Shown here: one piece after another, positions 44,180 to 55,085 of the stretch
Layout of the letters: every line of letters starts with the position of its first letter
Numbering within the stretch: position 1 is the first letter of the stretch
NCBI GenBank assembly: GCA_004380135.1
Contig: QXCR01000100.1
Span: 49,404 to 113,403, forward strand
From: Stemphylium vesicarium
Taxonomy: Eukaryota; Ascomycota; Dothideomycetes; Pleosporales; Pleosporaceae
Direction: 5' to 3'
DNA length: 64,000 nt
Program-made: the position numbers and the translations under genes
Notes under the pieces: generated by a model
What the model was told of the DNA's origin: nothing
The model's input: the letters and a program-made list of their open reading frames with translations, nothing else
Database searches by the model: none

Positions 44180-45083
44180 TGTTCCGTGCTTGCGTGCTTT
44201 CGCAGATGGCTAGCGAGGCTGATTCGAGTGGTTGCGTGGAAGAGAACTCGTAAAGAGTGCGCCAGGGGAAGAAGATGTAGAAAGGTAGTTTGTCCGTGTC
44301 TGTGTTGTGTTGTGTATTGTATTGTGCGACAAAGTGAGGCAAAAACGTCGCAGTTGTTTGTTTGCCGCCCATTCGTCGCTGCAGCGTTTCCCGTTCGCTC
44401 GTGGGCAGGGACGTCCGACTTGGCCGGCGACCAACCAGCGACTACCCACGCCGGAAACGTTGCGCGTCAACAATTGCGCGGAGCGTAAACCGGCGAGCGA
44501 TGCGGGGGGAATGGGCGTGGAATGTGCCATTTCTCTCTCGTAACAAGAACACGGGGAACTTCCTACGTACCATTGTGTGTAGCTATGTATGCCGGAATTG
44601 CTTGATGGAGAATGTGAAATGGGCTGTTCAGAAGCAAAAAGTCCAAGAAATGTGCGATATAGGGCGGTGTGAGGGATCAATCTGGTGTTGAAGGGGATGT
44701 TTGATGTAGGCCTGTTGAGCGTGGGCCGCGCGGTGCGTCGAGCGCTGAATATTGTCCCCGCCAAGGGCGAAAGCGTCGTCGTCTTAGCAACCAGCGGTGT
44801 ACTAGATGCCTTCTATCAGCCAACTTGATCCACGAGACTGGATGGGAGATTTGTGAGGGTCATGAGAGATCTAGGCTTTACTGGCTGTATCTATATTTAC
44901 CTCTCTCTCGCTCTTGTGTTTCTGTTCGCGACCTCGTTGATGTAGTGGGGGTACAGCACATAGGCCAGGTGTCCGTCAAGCGCTCCTGGAGCAACACCAA
45001 CTCCGGGTATACCACTCGACGACGAAGGAACTACTGTTGGTCCACGGATAGAACTCATCACAAATCCATTCCCCTGCGGTTCC
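44180..45083. other. Intergenic
   Basis: About 0.9 kb between two minus-strand genes; it contains the upstream region of the light chain gene. Overlapping frames on both strands are not convincing. Confidence 0.45.
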
Positions 45084-48000
45084 CTATCTATGCACCCCGA
45101 TAAACGTTCGCTCACCTCCATACATGTGTATACTCCTACTAAAGTGATCATCATCTTCTTCTTCCTCTTTGATCCAAACTCCATCCACAAGTTTCGCTCT
45201 CACCATCTTCTCGTCATCTTCCTCCCCAGGCAAAGTCCCTCCGTCCCTGACCTTGCCTTCCGCCATCCTCACCCCCACAGCCTCAACCACCGTGTCGAAA
45301 CCCTGCTCAACATCCTCCTCGCCCCACGGCAGTCCATCAACGTCAATCTGTTTTTCTTTACCCAGGAGACACATGATGATGACCATAGCACCAGCTTTGG
45401 ACATGACTTGATTAGCTTGCTTGCAGGCATCATCATTGCAGCACTCATTGCAACCTTCCAAGCAATGGCAGCTCGTCAGTCTCTGACATGCCTGATTAAG
45501 CAGCGTGTCGATGAACTCGAAAGCTTTGGTGCTGATTCCAGACCCGCTCGCTCCACCCTTTGCATCGTAAAACGTGAGTCGAGCCGGCCGCTTCCTAGTT
45601 GATTCCTTCTGCAGGAACTCTTTTTCGGGAACTTTACATTCTGTACGTACGTCGCCCGGCATCGAAATGACAAAGTTGGGCATGAGCGATAGGACAGCGT
45701 GCTCTGCGGCATGAATCCCGGCTGCGATGTTGAGCCGCCGGGACCTGAGAATATTCATGGCGGATTTCGGCACGTCGAGCCACATGCCCTTGCTGAAGAG
45801 AATGATGGGTGGATTGTCGACTTGCACCGCATCCAATATACGCCGCTTCTTGTCAATCTTGAAGAATCCATAGACGACTTGTTGGATCTTAATCGGACCG
45901 TAGAAAGCTTTCGATCTCGAACCAGGGATCCGGCGTATGGCTTCTGTTTCGACAGGGTCGATGTCCGTATAGTCTCGCTGCTGGGTCGTCCAGTCCACCT
46001 TCACATACTCGACCTTTGCAAGCATCCTTTCTTGGCAAAATTCTTTAACAAGATAAGTATTACCTTGATGCAAGAATATGCCGCCGTCATAAAGCGTGAA
46101 AAATGCACGGCTAGCTTCCAACTCCTCGAGAACCGTATTCTTGCCATTTGTGACGTCGACGATAGCAAAGTGATCCTCTTCAGTATCGCGAATAGACACG
46201 GTGCGAGAGGGCTGTGGTAGGAAGCGTGAGTTGACATGATAGAAGCCTTCCTTATCAAGGCGCATGCGCTCGTGAGCGATCTTGGGAAGCAAGGGACCAA
46301 AGTAGACTGTATCAGCGTCGATGTTGATAGGCATCTCATGAGCGGCGCACTGAACATGCCCTTCCACGACCAGCATGTTCTCCAAATCGACCTGAAGTGC
46401 GCAGTTGGGCTTGGTAAAGATTTCGTCTGGGTTCGACATGTAGTACTGGTCCGTCGGAAAGCAGTCGCCGACCAAGACGGAGAGAGAGTCTTTGTTTCTT
46501 CGCCCAGCACGACCACTCTGTTGACGAAGGTTGGCGATGGTGTAGGGAAAGCCCACGGTAACAACTGCGTCCAAGGATCCAATGTCTACACCGAGTTCGA
46601 GTGCACTAGTAGCCACGATACCACATAGCCTCCCATCAAACATCTCTCGTTCAATCTCTCGTCTGTCTTGCGGCGTGTACCCGCCTCGATATGACATGAC
46701 CCGAGGAATGACTTCTGGCCTTTCCAGATTCGTCAACTCCGTCTTGACAGCCGCGAGCAGCGCCTCGCATTGTTTCCGTACGCGACAAAACGCGATGGCC
46801 CTCACTCCTCTCAGCATGAGTTGGCAGAATAGTTTCGCAGTCTCGGCCATGCAATCACCTCGTCCAGAAGTAGGGTCGCCGGGGTCTTTGAAAGGCGTGT
46901 TCCAGCACAAGAACTCCTTGCGCCCAGAAGGCGATCCATCAAAGTCTGTCAACTTGACTTCTTCAACACCAAAGATAGTTTTCATATGCTCCTCAGGGTT
47001 CGCAACTGTGGCTGAACAGGAGATGAACTTCACATGGCGGTTTCCTACCGCTGCGCATATTCTTCGTAGGCGACGCATGATGAACGCCATATGTGCTCCG
47101 AACAGTCCGTTGTAAACGTGCAGTTCATCTACTACGACGAAACGGAGGTTTTGTAGATATGTGCGCCAGGCATCTTCTTGGGGTAGAATGGTAATGTGAA
47201 GCATGTCGGGGTTCGTAAATATGATGCGGGCTTCATCTCGGATGTAATTGCGGTCGCTCATCGGCGTGTCGCCATCAAATGTCTCAACCAAAACTTCTTC
47301 GAACCCAGGCATGAACCGCAGAAGCTCTTTCATACTCTTCCTCTGGTCCTGTGCCAGCGCCTTCGTCGGGAAAATGTACATGGCTCTAGTATTCGGTTCT
47401 TGCTCTAGCTGGTGCAGCACCGGTATCTGGTAAATCAACGATTTGCCAGAGCTGGTGGAAGTCGAAACGATCACGTTGTGGCCGTCGTAGAGATTGTTGA
47501 TAGCCTCCGCCTGGTGCGCGTATAGCTGCGTGATGTTCCTCGTATTGTAGAGCGCATTGACGAGATTTTGCGACATGGCAAAGTTCAAGTCACCGTAAAC
47601 GGGCTCTTGGGGATCGAAGACGCGATGGCCATCGGGTACGATTTGGCCAGTGTACCACTCGAGTGTCTTCATCTCGTTCAAGATCTCGGGAATAGGCTTG
47701 CGTTCTGCAGGTATCGAGGCCGGTATCAAGGATCTATCCGGACCAGGAGTCGACGCCCTACTCTCTGCAGGCACTGGTATAAAAGTCTGTGATACCTCTT
47801 TGATCTTCTCAACCGCTTCTACTCCCTCTTCTGCGCATTGGTTCAAAAAAGCGTTGACCGCTGATGTAAACTTGACATTCCTCTTCTCAATCAGATTCAT
47901 CATCTGTTTCTGACTGTAGACTGGCATCTTAAGATCTTCATTTCGCAGCTTCGTTGTAGCCTTGGTCGGCTCCCCCGTCTTCTTGTGCTGAACCTGGCGC

Positions 48001-48668
48001 TTTAGATCGCCATCGATAAACTCGAATAGCAGCACCTCCTTGTGCTCGCCTTTGTCCGGCTCGGGTTCCAATATTGCAAAGTCTGCTGTGCGCCTCCCGT
48101 GTAGGTTGTCCTCGGAGCCCATCAAATTGATCTGCAGCATCGCCTCATCGACGTAGGCGAAATTGATCGCCTTCGGGATCAATGCCGCGATCTGCGCCAC
48201 ATCCTCAACCAGCAGCTCTCGTTGTAGATTGCCTTCTACCGTCCCTTTTAAATTGTCGAGCGTCGTGGCCAAATGCTTGCGCGTGCACAAGAACGTGTAG
48301 ACTAGATTAATTGCGCGGTGCACTTGAGCAAGCTTCGTGAAGTGCTCTGGCCATGGTATGGAAGTTTCGACGAGCGTGGAGGACCCCTGGCGAGCGAGAG
48401 ATGGTTTGCCCGCGGCATTCTTCTTCGTCGCCCGCCTTGGCTTCTTCCCCCCGTCGTGCGTCTTCGTGGGTACAGTCGTAGTGATCGAGGCTGGGCTGGG
48501 TTGGTTGGGATCGATCAGCGAACCGTCAGGTCCGACAACTCGGTGAACCTCGTCCAGCCCTTCGCGTTCAGGGGCGGGCGTTGCTTCGGCTTCATCATCA
48601 TCGCGAGTCTTCCTTTTGCGCTTTCGAGCTGTCTGGTCGGATACGGTTGCAGCCTTCAATCGTGGCAT
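45084..48668 (-). CDS. hrq1: ATP-dependent helicase Hrq1 (RecQ4-like, DUF1998)
   Basis: A single exon of 1194 residues. Hrq1 is a 3'-5' DNA helicase of the RecQ4 type implicated in interstrand crosslink repair and telomere control in yeast. The N-terminal 330 residues are family-specific and start with a basic stretch (RKRKRKTRDDDE). The helicase core has the Walker A loop STSTSSGKSLIY near residue 405, DELHVY (motif II) near 511, SCSATVANPEEH (motif III), and QQSGRAGRRN (motif VI) near 720. The C-terminal DUF1998-type region contains a Cys cluster, CHCLEGCNECC followed by CKQAN, near residue 1070, a candidate metal site in this family. An acidic tail (KEEEEDDDHF) ends the protein. Length fits fungal Hrq1. 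Assignment is firm; crosslink repair is inferred. Confidence 0.95.
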   Translation of the reverse strand: MPRLKAATVSDQTARKRKRKTRDDDEAEATPAPEREGLDEVHRVVGPDGSLIDPNQPSPASITTTVPTKTHDGGKKPRRATKKNAAGKPSLARQGSSTLVETSIPWPEHFTKLAQVHRAINLVYTFLCTRKHLATTLDNLKGTVEGNLQRELLVEDVAQIAALIPKAINFAYVDEAMLQINLMGSEDNLHGRRTADFAILEPEPDKGEHKEVLLFEFIDGDLKRQVQHKKTGEPTKATTKLRNEDLKMPVYSQKQMMNLIEKRNVKFTSAVNAFLNQCAEEGVEAVEKIKEVSQTFIPVPAESRASTPGPDRSLIPASIPAERKPIPEILNEMKTLEWYTGQIVPDGHRVFDPQEPVYGDLNFAMSQNLVNALYNTRNITQLYAHQAEAINNLYDGHNVIVSTSTSSGKSLIYQIPVLHQLEQEPNTRAMYIFPTKALAQDQRKSMKELLRFMPGFEEVLVETFDGDTPMSDRNYIRDEARIIFTNPDMLHITILPQEDAWRTYLQNLRFVVVDELHVYNGLFGAHMAFIMRRLRRICAAVGNRHVKFISCSATVANPEEHMKTIFGVEEVKLTDFDGSPSGRKEFLCWNTPFKDPGDPTSGRGDCMAETAKLFCQLMLRGVRAIAFCRVRKQCEALLAAVKTELTNLERPEVIPRVMSYRGGYTPQDRREIEREMFDGRLCGIVATSALELGVDIGSLDAVVTVGFPYTIANLRQQSGRAGRRNKDSLSVLVGDCFPTDQYYMSNPDEIFTKPNCALQVDLENMLVVEGHVQCAAHEMPINIDADTVYFGPLLPKIAHERMRLDKEGFYHVNSRFLPQPSRTVSIRDTEEDHFAIVDVTNGKNTVLEELEASRAFFTLYDGGIFLHQGNTYLVKEFCQERMLAKVEYVKVDWTTQQRDYTDIDPVETEAIRRIPGSRSKAFYGPIKIQQVVYGFFKIDKKRRILDAVQVDNPPIILFSKGMWLDVPKSAMNILRSRRLNIAAGIHAAEHAVLSLMPNFVISMPGDVRTECKVPEKEFLQKESTRKRPARLTFYDAKGGASGSGISTKAFEFIDTLLNQACQRLTSCHCLEGCNECCNDDACKQANQVMSKAGAMVIIMCLLGKEKQIDVDGLPWGEEDVEQGFDTVVEAVGVRMAEGKVRDGGTLPGEEDDEKMVRAKLVDGVWIKEEEEDDDHFSRSIHMYGGERTFIGVHR

Positions 48669-49351
48669 AGCTAGGGCATTGTCGTGTTCTGGATGTCCAG
48701 CAGCGCCGTTGGACTATGCTTCAAAGATCAATGACGCAATGGCGCAAGGAAGGTGTATTTCCGCACGCACAAGGTGTTGTTCGTTACTTTCGAGGCGCTA
48801 CTCACAATCAAAGTAGACTTGCTGCATGTCCTGTCTCTATTCGACAGACGGCTTTCGCGGCGTATTCGTGGCGACGCGAAAGCTTGCATGACGCGTTTCC
48901 GCGCTCTCACGTGCAGTCTTAAGCGCACACCCTTGACACGTCAAAGCACAGCACGTATATGAACAACACGAGACAGGGGAGCGCACTTCTTCATCACAAC
49001 AACTCGAACTTTGTGTCGCCATCCTTCACTATTAGACATGCAGTGGAGAAGCAGAAAGATATTCTCATGCCGCATTAGCACACCACCCCGGGGTATAAAG
49101 CAAGCAGCTCAGTCTCTCTGCCACCCACCATCCAAGTAGCCACTTGTGAATGTACAGAAAGGTATCGTAACAAAAAGCACTCCTCGCTAGAATGCAGCCA
49201 TATCAGAAAGGACAGACCAGAAATAGCAGAAACATATCGCAAGCCGTGAACTCGTAAATGAAAATCAACATCGCCTGCCCTAAGGATGTTGGCCGGAACA
49301 AACAGTGGCGCCAAGGCGCGAAGAAAAAGCCATCTCACACGCAGAATGTGT
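48669..49351. other. Intergenic
   Basis: 683 bp between Hrq1 (-) and the transcription factor (-). It contains the Hrq1 promoter. Open frames antisense to one another are not supported. Confidence 0.45.
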
Positions 49352-52300
49352 CTACATGATAGCCGAGCCTGGCAGGAGCATCTCGATGCACTTAGTCAAC
49401 AAGTTACTCGCCTCGTGTAACAACTCCCACCTCGTCTTCTTGAACATATCCCTCATGATGATCAACAAACCCAAGCAAGCATTGCGGTTTGTGGTCTTCT
49501 GCAAATCTTCAGGCGACCTTACACCTCCCACGCGGTTGAGATATAGCACCATGTCTCTGACTTTGTCGTCGTAGGTCGGTAGCTGGTAAGGTTCCTTGAC
49601 AGGGCCATCGAGTGCAAAACCGTACGACCACACGATCAGGGTGGCAAAGTACAACACCCACGGCCGGTTGAGAAGGTAGTCATCGCGTGCAGAGTAAGAG
49701 AACCCGGCGGAAGGTGAAGTGTTCGGGTTTAGGCTATGGTCTCCTGCAACCATGACATTGGAAAGGAAGCGCAGGGCGTAGAATGTGGCGTCCCGGGCTC
49801 GGGCGGTGGGGGCCCATGCCTCTTTCATTCGGCGCTGGGCACCGTTGTAATCTTGTGGTGTTATCGATCTTCCGAGCAGCCTGGGAGCACCGGCATAGAT
49901 CTGACAGTCGACGATATCGACGTGCATAGCCATGTGCGCCAGGTGGTGGAGAACAGTCCGCGATTCGAAGACATTGTCGTCATCGACTCCCTGAGAGTAA
50001 CCATAAGCGTTCGAAGAGGATCGGTCTTCCGGTCTGCCTAGTGAGCTGTCGAAATCCTGCTTCCAGAAGTCGAAAGCTCGGGTGAGGGAGCCCCGCCACT
50101 TGTCGCGCCCTCCTAGCGCCGTCGTCACGCCGAGCGAACTGACTTGCAAGTCTCGCTGATTCATGTGCCACGAAACGCTGAGCAAGCCCGCCATGAGGAT
50201 CGTGCGTCCGAACGAGTTGGTACGAACTGTCTGTCCGTTCAGAGTCTTCTTAAGACCATCGAGGAAAGACATGGGTTTGATGCCATTCGAAGTCAAGGTT
50301 TGCTCGACCCGACCAACTTCGGAACTGCTCGTTGCAGACCATAAGGCTTCATCGCAAGGTAGAGGAAGACGCATCTCGTGAGCGACCATGACAGCGCTGT
50401 GACCAAACATGGTAGCGTGGATGCTGTCCATGACAAAGGCCCCAAAGGCGGCTCTCCTAGTGGCCTCATTTGTGATCCAGTGGTTCCACCATTCGTCAGG
50501 CGTGTTTACTCCGCCGAGCCCGTTGCTCTTTCCATCCTTGACGCTAGGAGGTGAATCCAGGGCTGATCGTCCAATCAACGAGCTTCCTCGCCTCATCAGC
50601 GTCAGGGTTGTGGCATGATGAATGTGTGCTCGCTCATGCAATGGCCGCGTCGAGTACATTTTTTCAAAGCTCTCGAGAAGGAGTAGCCCCTGGAAGATCC
50701 AAAGTTTGGCGGGCGGGCGGAAGTCGGCGTCCATGAAGAGCTCCCAGCGCAGATGCCAGGCCAAAAAGTTGGCTAGCTCAGCGCATGCCTGCGTGGTTTC
50801 TTGTCCGTAGTTCTTCTCTAGACAAGACGCTCCAAGACACATGATGGCGAGGAGCAGGAGTTCGGGGCAAGTGCTGGCGTTGAATGTCGGCTTGTGCAGT
50901 ATCGGCAGTTGAGGGTGGAAGTGGACCCAGTACGAGCTGATGTACGTCTGCATCATGTGCAAGCTCAAGACGTGATGACTGTCGTCCTTGTCGCCCTCCA
51001 TGATATCCTCCTTTTGCTTCTTGACTGGTGCATGATCGGTTTCATTGAATCGGAGGTGAATTAGATCAAGGAGATCTTTCCGCTTCTCTTCCGAAAGTGC
51101 CGACTCTGGTAGAGTCGTGTCTAGTATACTATGAACCGCCATGGGATGCGCAGGCGGGGCAGGATTGTTCAGATAGCCGGCAACTGAGGGGTCATAGTTA
51201 AAATACGGTGCTTGAAGTCCAATTTGGGATGACGCACCAGCTACGGGGTTTACTCCGCCCGGGTAATCCATGGGCGATGCGCCTCCTGGATTGAATTGGT
51301 TGTCGTTGAACAGCCACGCGGCGAAATCGTCGGCCATGGCAAAGGGCGACCGACTGTATCCAGCGCCACCAAACATAGGTATGGCGTACGCAGGGTTCTG
51401 GTCCATGATGGCTTCGGAGACACCCTGCATCCTGTTGTCTATTTGGTTTGTAGATTCGACGCCGTTCATTGGAGTCTGTCCAGATGTTCCATTGTAGAAT
51501 TGGTTTTCCTGTTCTCGGGACACGGGTGTGCCTGCTGATTGCGGATATTCTGGTGGTGGTAAGGATGAGAATGGAGGGAAATTTTGCTGTGATTGATACG
51601 CACTTGCGCTATTTTGGTAGCCAGTCGACGAGGCGGAGGGGGTGTATTGCGATGGTGTGACAGCCGAGTTGAAGGGTGACGTCGAACTGTATGAGCTGAT
51701 GTTTGAGGTCTGCGCGCGTAGCTCGGGCCGGGTGAAGTTGCCATTACCCACATGTGGGGAGTTGTGGAGAGACGTCCGACCTCCACCATAGCTGCCCATG
51801 GTAGCCGGACGTGGTGGGGGTGCGAAGTTGCCAGAATTTTGTGCCTGCAGTTCATAAGGCTTAACGTCAGCGCTTCCCCGGTAAGCATCGTCACTTGCTG
51901 TTCTTTGCAGCGAGTCCTGTCTGCTCAGAGTTGCGGTCGACGCTGGCGACTGGAAGTTTGGTGGTGACATTCGCGTGCCGAGAACTCCATTCGAGGCTGC
52001 GGAGGCTGGAGACTGCATGCCGTGGGGCACTTGACTCTTCATGCCTAGCGTTTTGGGAGGCGGTGCATTCTTTCCACCCAGTGCTGCTGTCACTATCGGA
52101 TTCAGGTTGTGCATGTTGAAGGTGTCTTTGCGCAGCAATTGTGAGCCTCGCGCCGTATGTCTCTCTTTATGGCGCGCGCAGAGGTCTTGTCGAACGAAAG
52201 AGCGGTGGCAGTCGGGGAAATCGCAATGGTATATTTGCTTGGGATTGTCTGCGGGGCATTAGCATCTTGGACCCGTTTGCAGCGTTTGTCATGTGTTGCT

Positions 52301-52672
52301 AGTTCTGTTGCCAGTCGAAGCTTGCCACGCGTGGTGCAACTCACGATTCAACTGGTGCCGGTACAGGTGCTCTGCGCGCGAGTAGCTCTTTCCGCAGCCC
52401 TCGTGTGGACATTCAAACTTCTTGTCGAGGCCTTTTCTACTCCGCCGCCTCTTTCTCGAAGAGCCGTGGCCGTCGCCTTCGCCGTCGCCTGTGTCGCCAT
52501 CCTCGTCCCTGTCGCGTCGACGGCCGCGGTTCTCACCGCTGTCGGGTGAGGCGGGGGTCGGGGGCTCACTCGCAGCGCCAACGGTCGTATCCATCTTGTC
52601 TCCGAACTGTGTCTGGATCTTTCCCAAATCCGACGCGTGCGCAGCATGCATAGAGAGGATTTGCGCCGTCAT
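49352..52672 (-). CDS. C2H2 zinc-finger transcription factor with fungal-specific (Fungal_trans) domain
   Basis: Exons 52672-52345 and 52248-49352 (96-nt intron, GTGAGT..CGCAG, GCTAAT branch site) encode 1074 residues. The intron splits the first zinc finger from its last ligand: FECPHEGCGKSYSRAEHLYRH then NHNPKQIYHCDFPDCHRSFVRQDLCARHKERH, two C2H2 fingers at residues 85-140. A Ser/Gln/Pro-rich region of about 350 residues follows and may activate transcription. The middle homology region begins near 535 (HHVLSLHMMQTYISSYWVHF) and continues to about 760. The start is the first ATG of the frame (52672); upstream in-frame codons are not ATG. Nuclear; target genes unknown. The pairing of C2H2 fingers with a Fungal_trans domain is typical of filamentous ascomycete regulators. 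Confidence 0.9.
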
Positions 52673-55085
52673 TGCCAGTGGGAAGGCAGAGTCAATGTTG
52701 TGTGTCGCGACTTTGGCAGACAGTGCGCGTCTCTGGGGTAAAAAGTGGAGGCTGTGTAGCCTGGTGGCGGGACGACTCGCGTGTGCGGTTGCCAAATGGT
52801 GTTGATGTTAGTCAATAGGCGCTCGGCGGTGGGCGTGCATGCTGCTTTGGGAATCACGCTGCTGCAGCAAAGGGAAAACGGGAGCGTGGGTGGTTCTGAT
52901 AGATGAGCAGGAGGGGCGTCAGGCAGATCAGGTACTAGTCAAATGATGATGTCGCGGCTGCTTCTCGACGCTGCCGTTGGAGCAAGCAGTCGTGTGGACT
53001 ACGGGGGGCGCAAGAGGGGTGCAGGTCAGTGTAAATCGCCAGCACCCTGGGCGATGACTTGCAGGGCAGAGGAGGCTCTGGAGTGGGCGCCGAGGCGAGT
53101 CGCGACTGCGGACTGCGGACTGCGGTTGTCGTGGAGAGAACCCTGGAGCGTGGGGAAGAACGACTTGTCGTGGGAGAGCAAGACGGGCGCGGGTGGACTT
53201 GTGGGAAATGGGATGGACAATGACGGATGCCGTATGTAAGCTCCTTTGCCGCTCGCGAGAGACTTGTGACCACGGCGCGGCCACGGCCACCAGCAACCGG
53301 GACTTGCAGTGTCGAGCCGAGAGACGCTTACGCTTACGCTTGATCTCCGCAGTAGCCGCGATAAGAATGCGAGATCCTGTGGCAGTGGATAATGTCTCCA
53401 ACTGGCGTGCACCAAGAGCCTGGCCGTCTGGCAAAAGAGGTGAGGGGTAGCTACAGACGTCCGCCGTGTGCGCGACCAGAAGGAGGACCAGGCGTCAGTA
53501 GCAATTAATCCACGTCTATGCGACAGGGCCGCCGGCAGCGCGAGAGTGCGAGGCTCTACAGGGCTTTGCACCACCACCTGCAGCCGCCTCTAGTAGTGGA
53601 ATGTGGAGAAGGCGACAGGCCCCCTCTGCGCGTGGGATTCGCGACGGCTAGGCGTGGGGGGAATGGGAACGAGATGTCTCTCCGTCACCATTTCTCGTAA
53701 ATGGACGGGAGCGTAAGGGAGACGAACTCTCTTTGGCCGGATTAGAGGGAAGTGGTAGATATCAACATGTGTGCCTGCTATGCGTCGTGTATGCACAGGG
53801 CTGCAGAATGGCTCGCATGAAGCATGAGATCCTGCACGCGCGCGAGCATTTGTCGCTTCTCCGGTCATTGTTTGAAGACCATTCCTTCCTCGTATTCTCG
53901 CTGAGTACGGCATAGTACCATCTATATCTTCCGCGGACTTATGCCCACCTGGGCACTCCGATGCATCGCACGTGGAAGTATGCACGTGCAGGACATTCAT
54001 GACCTGTCCTCAAACTTCCCTAAATCTATCATCACTCGTACTTCACTCAGAAGTCTACAGAGACCCCTCTGCTCGATCCCGGCCCCGAACAAGGACTAAT
54101 TTTCACACCTCATCACACGTGCGCCACATCCTAGACCACTCTCATTCGCCGGGAATTACTCAAATGCTAGTGTTGCGTCCCGGCAGCTGCCCACCAGTAA
54201 TTGCGTCCTGACGCCCTACCCCAGGATTGTCAGCAACCTGCACATACGCACGGTGGTGAGAGCCTAAGGCCAGGATCCGCCAATAAGGAGCGGGCCGGTC
54301 GTCACAACTGCATCCACGGCATTCGGAGGTCGGCGACGGACTAGAGTCGCATGAGTATCCGCATTCGATATGGCCCTCCATGTAAACATGCAATATATCG
54401 CTGAGAGTGGGAGATTGATTGCTGAGCCTCATCTGCAACAGAAGCATCTACGTCGGCATTGTCAGGTATCAGGATCCGGAAAAAGAAAGTATCCTCCGCG
54501 TCCAGAGTCAATGCACCGCCAGAATTGCCCTCAACGGCTAGCTGGACCAAGCTCTCCTGAGCTCGGGAGACGTGGAACTTTTTCTCATCCTTGCCCCAGC
54601 TGAGTCCTACCGGGCGCCTCTTCTTCGCCACAATATCCATCCCAGAATCTTGTATTGCCTTTCGGCATCCTGCAAGTTTCAAGCGCCAGAAGTTTATTTC
54701 CCGCAAGGTATGCCGTCACTTAGCCTGGCCCCTAGGTCTTTGTCGCTAGAGATAAGCGCCCCGCGGAAGCTACTCACGCCGTCTACTGAGCTACCACAAC
54801 GGTTGGTTGTGAGAGAAAAGCGTGATGTACAAGACGCAAGTCTCCCCGCACCTCATGTATGATTAACAGCGATCGCCTGGTCTCGGGACATTTGATGAGA
54901 TAGGCATGAGACATCAAGTGACTTCGCCAAACTAAACACGCCGCGCGTGATATCTTTATATACATTATACATCGATACTAAAGACTAGATCCTCTGATCG
55001 GCCTTGCCAAGTCGATATGTCCTCCTACTCCTTCGCTAAAAATACAGTAATAACCCCACTCATCTAGGTTGACATCGATCGACTC
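52673..55085. other. Long intergenic region upstream of the transcription factor
   Basis: About 2.4 kb, the longest gene-free stretch. It includes the leader and promoter of the transcription factor and the 3' flank of the Mob gene. Frames near 52930-53580 are antisense shadows of each other. A doubtful frame at 54341-54667 is listed separately. No repeat or structured RNA was recognised. Confidence 0.45.
54341..54667 (-). other. Doubtful open frame, possible gene fragment
   Basis: Minus-strand open frame of about 108 codons, taken to start after a possible acceptor (TTGCAG at about 54675-54670) and ending at TAG. Its sequence (CRKAIQDSGMDIVAKKRRPV, HVSRAQESLVQLAVEGNSGG, ALTLDAEDTFFFRILIPDN) looks protein-like. 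It lacks an ATG in good position and any known domain. It could be a gene fragment or chance. Confidence 0.2.

Noticed and set aside
46001..46582. 193-codon minus-strand frame
   Set aside because: Shifted frame within Hrq1, which is a single continuous exon.
53026..53577. 183-codon minus-strand frame in the transcription factor leader region
   Set aside because: No ATG in suitable context, no domain, and overlapped by two other minus-strand frames.
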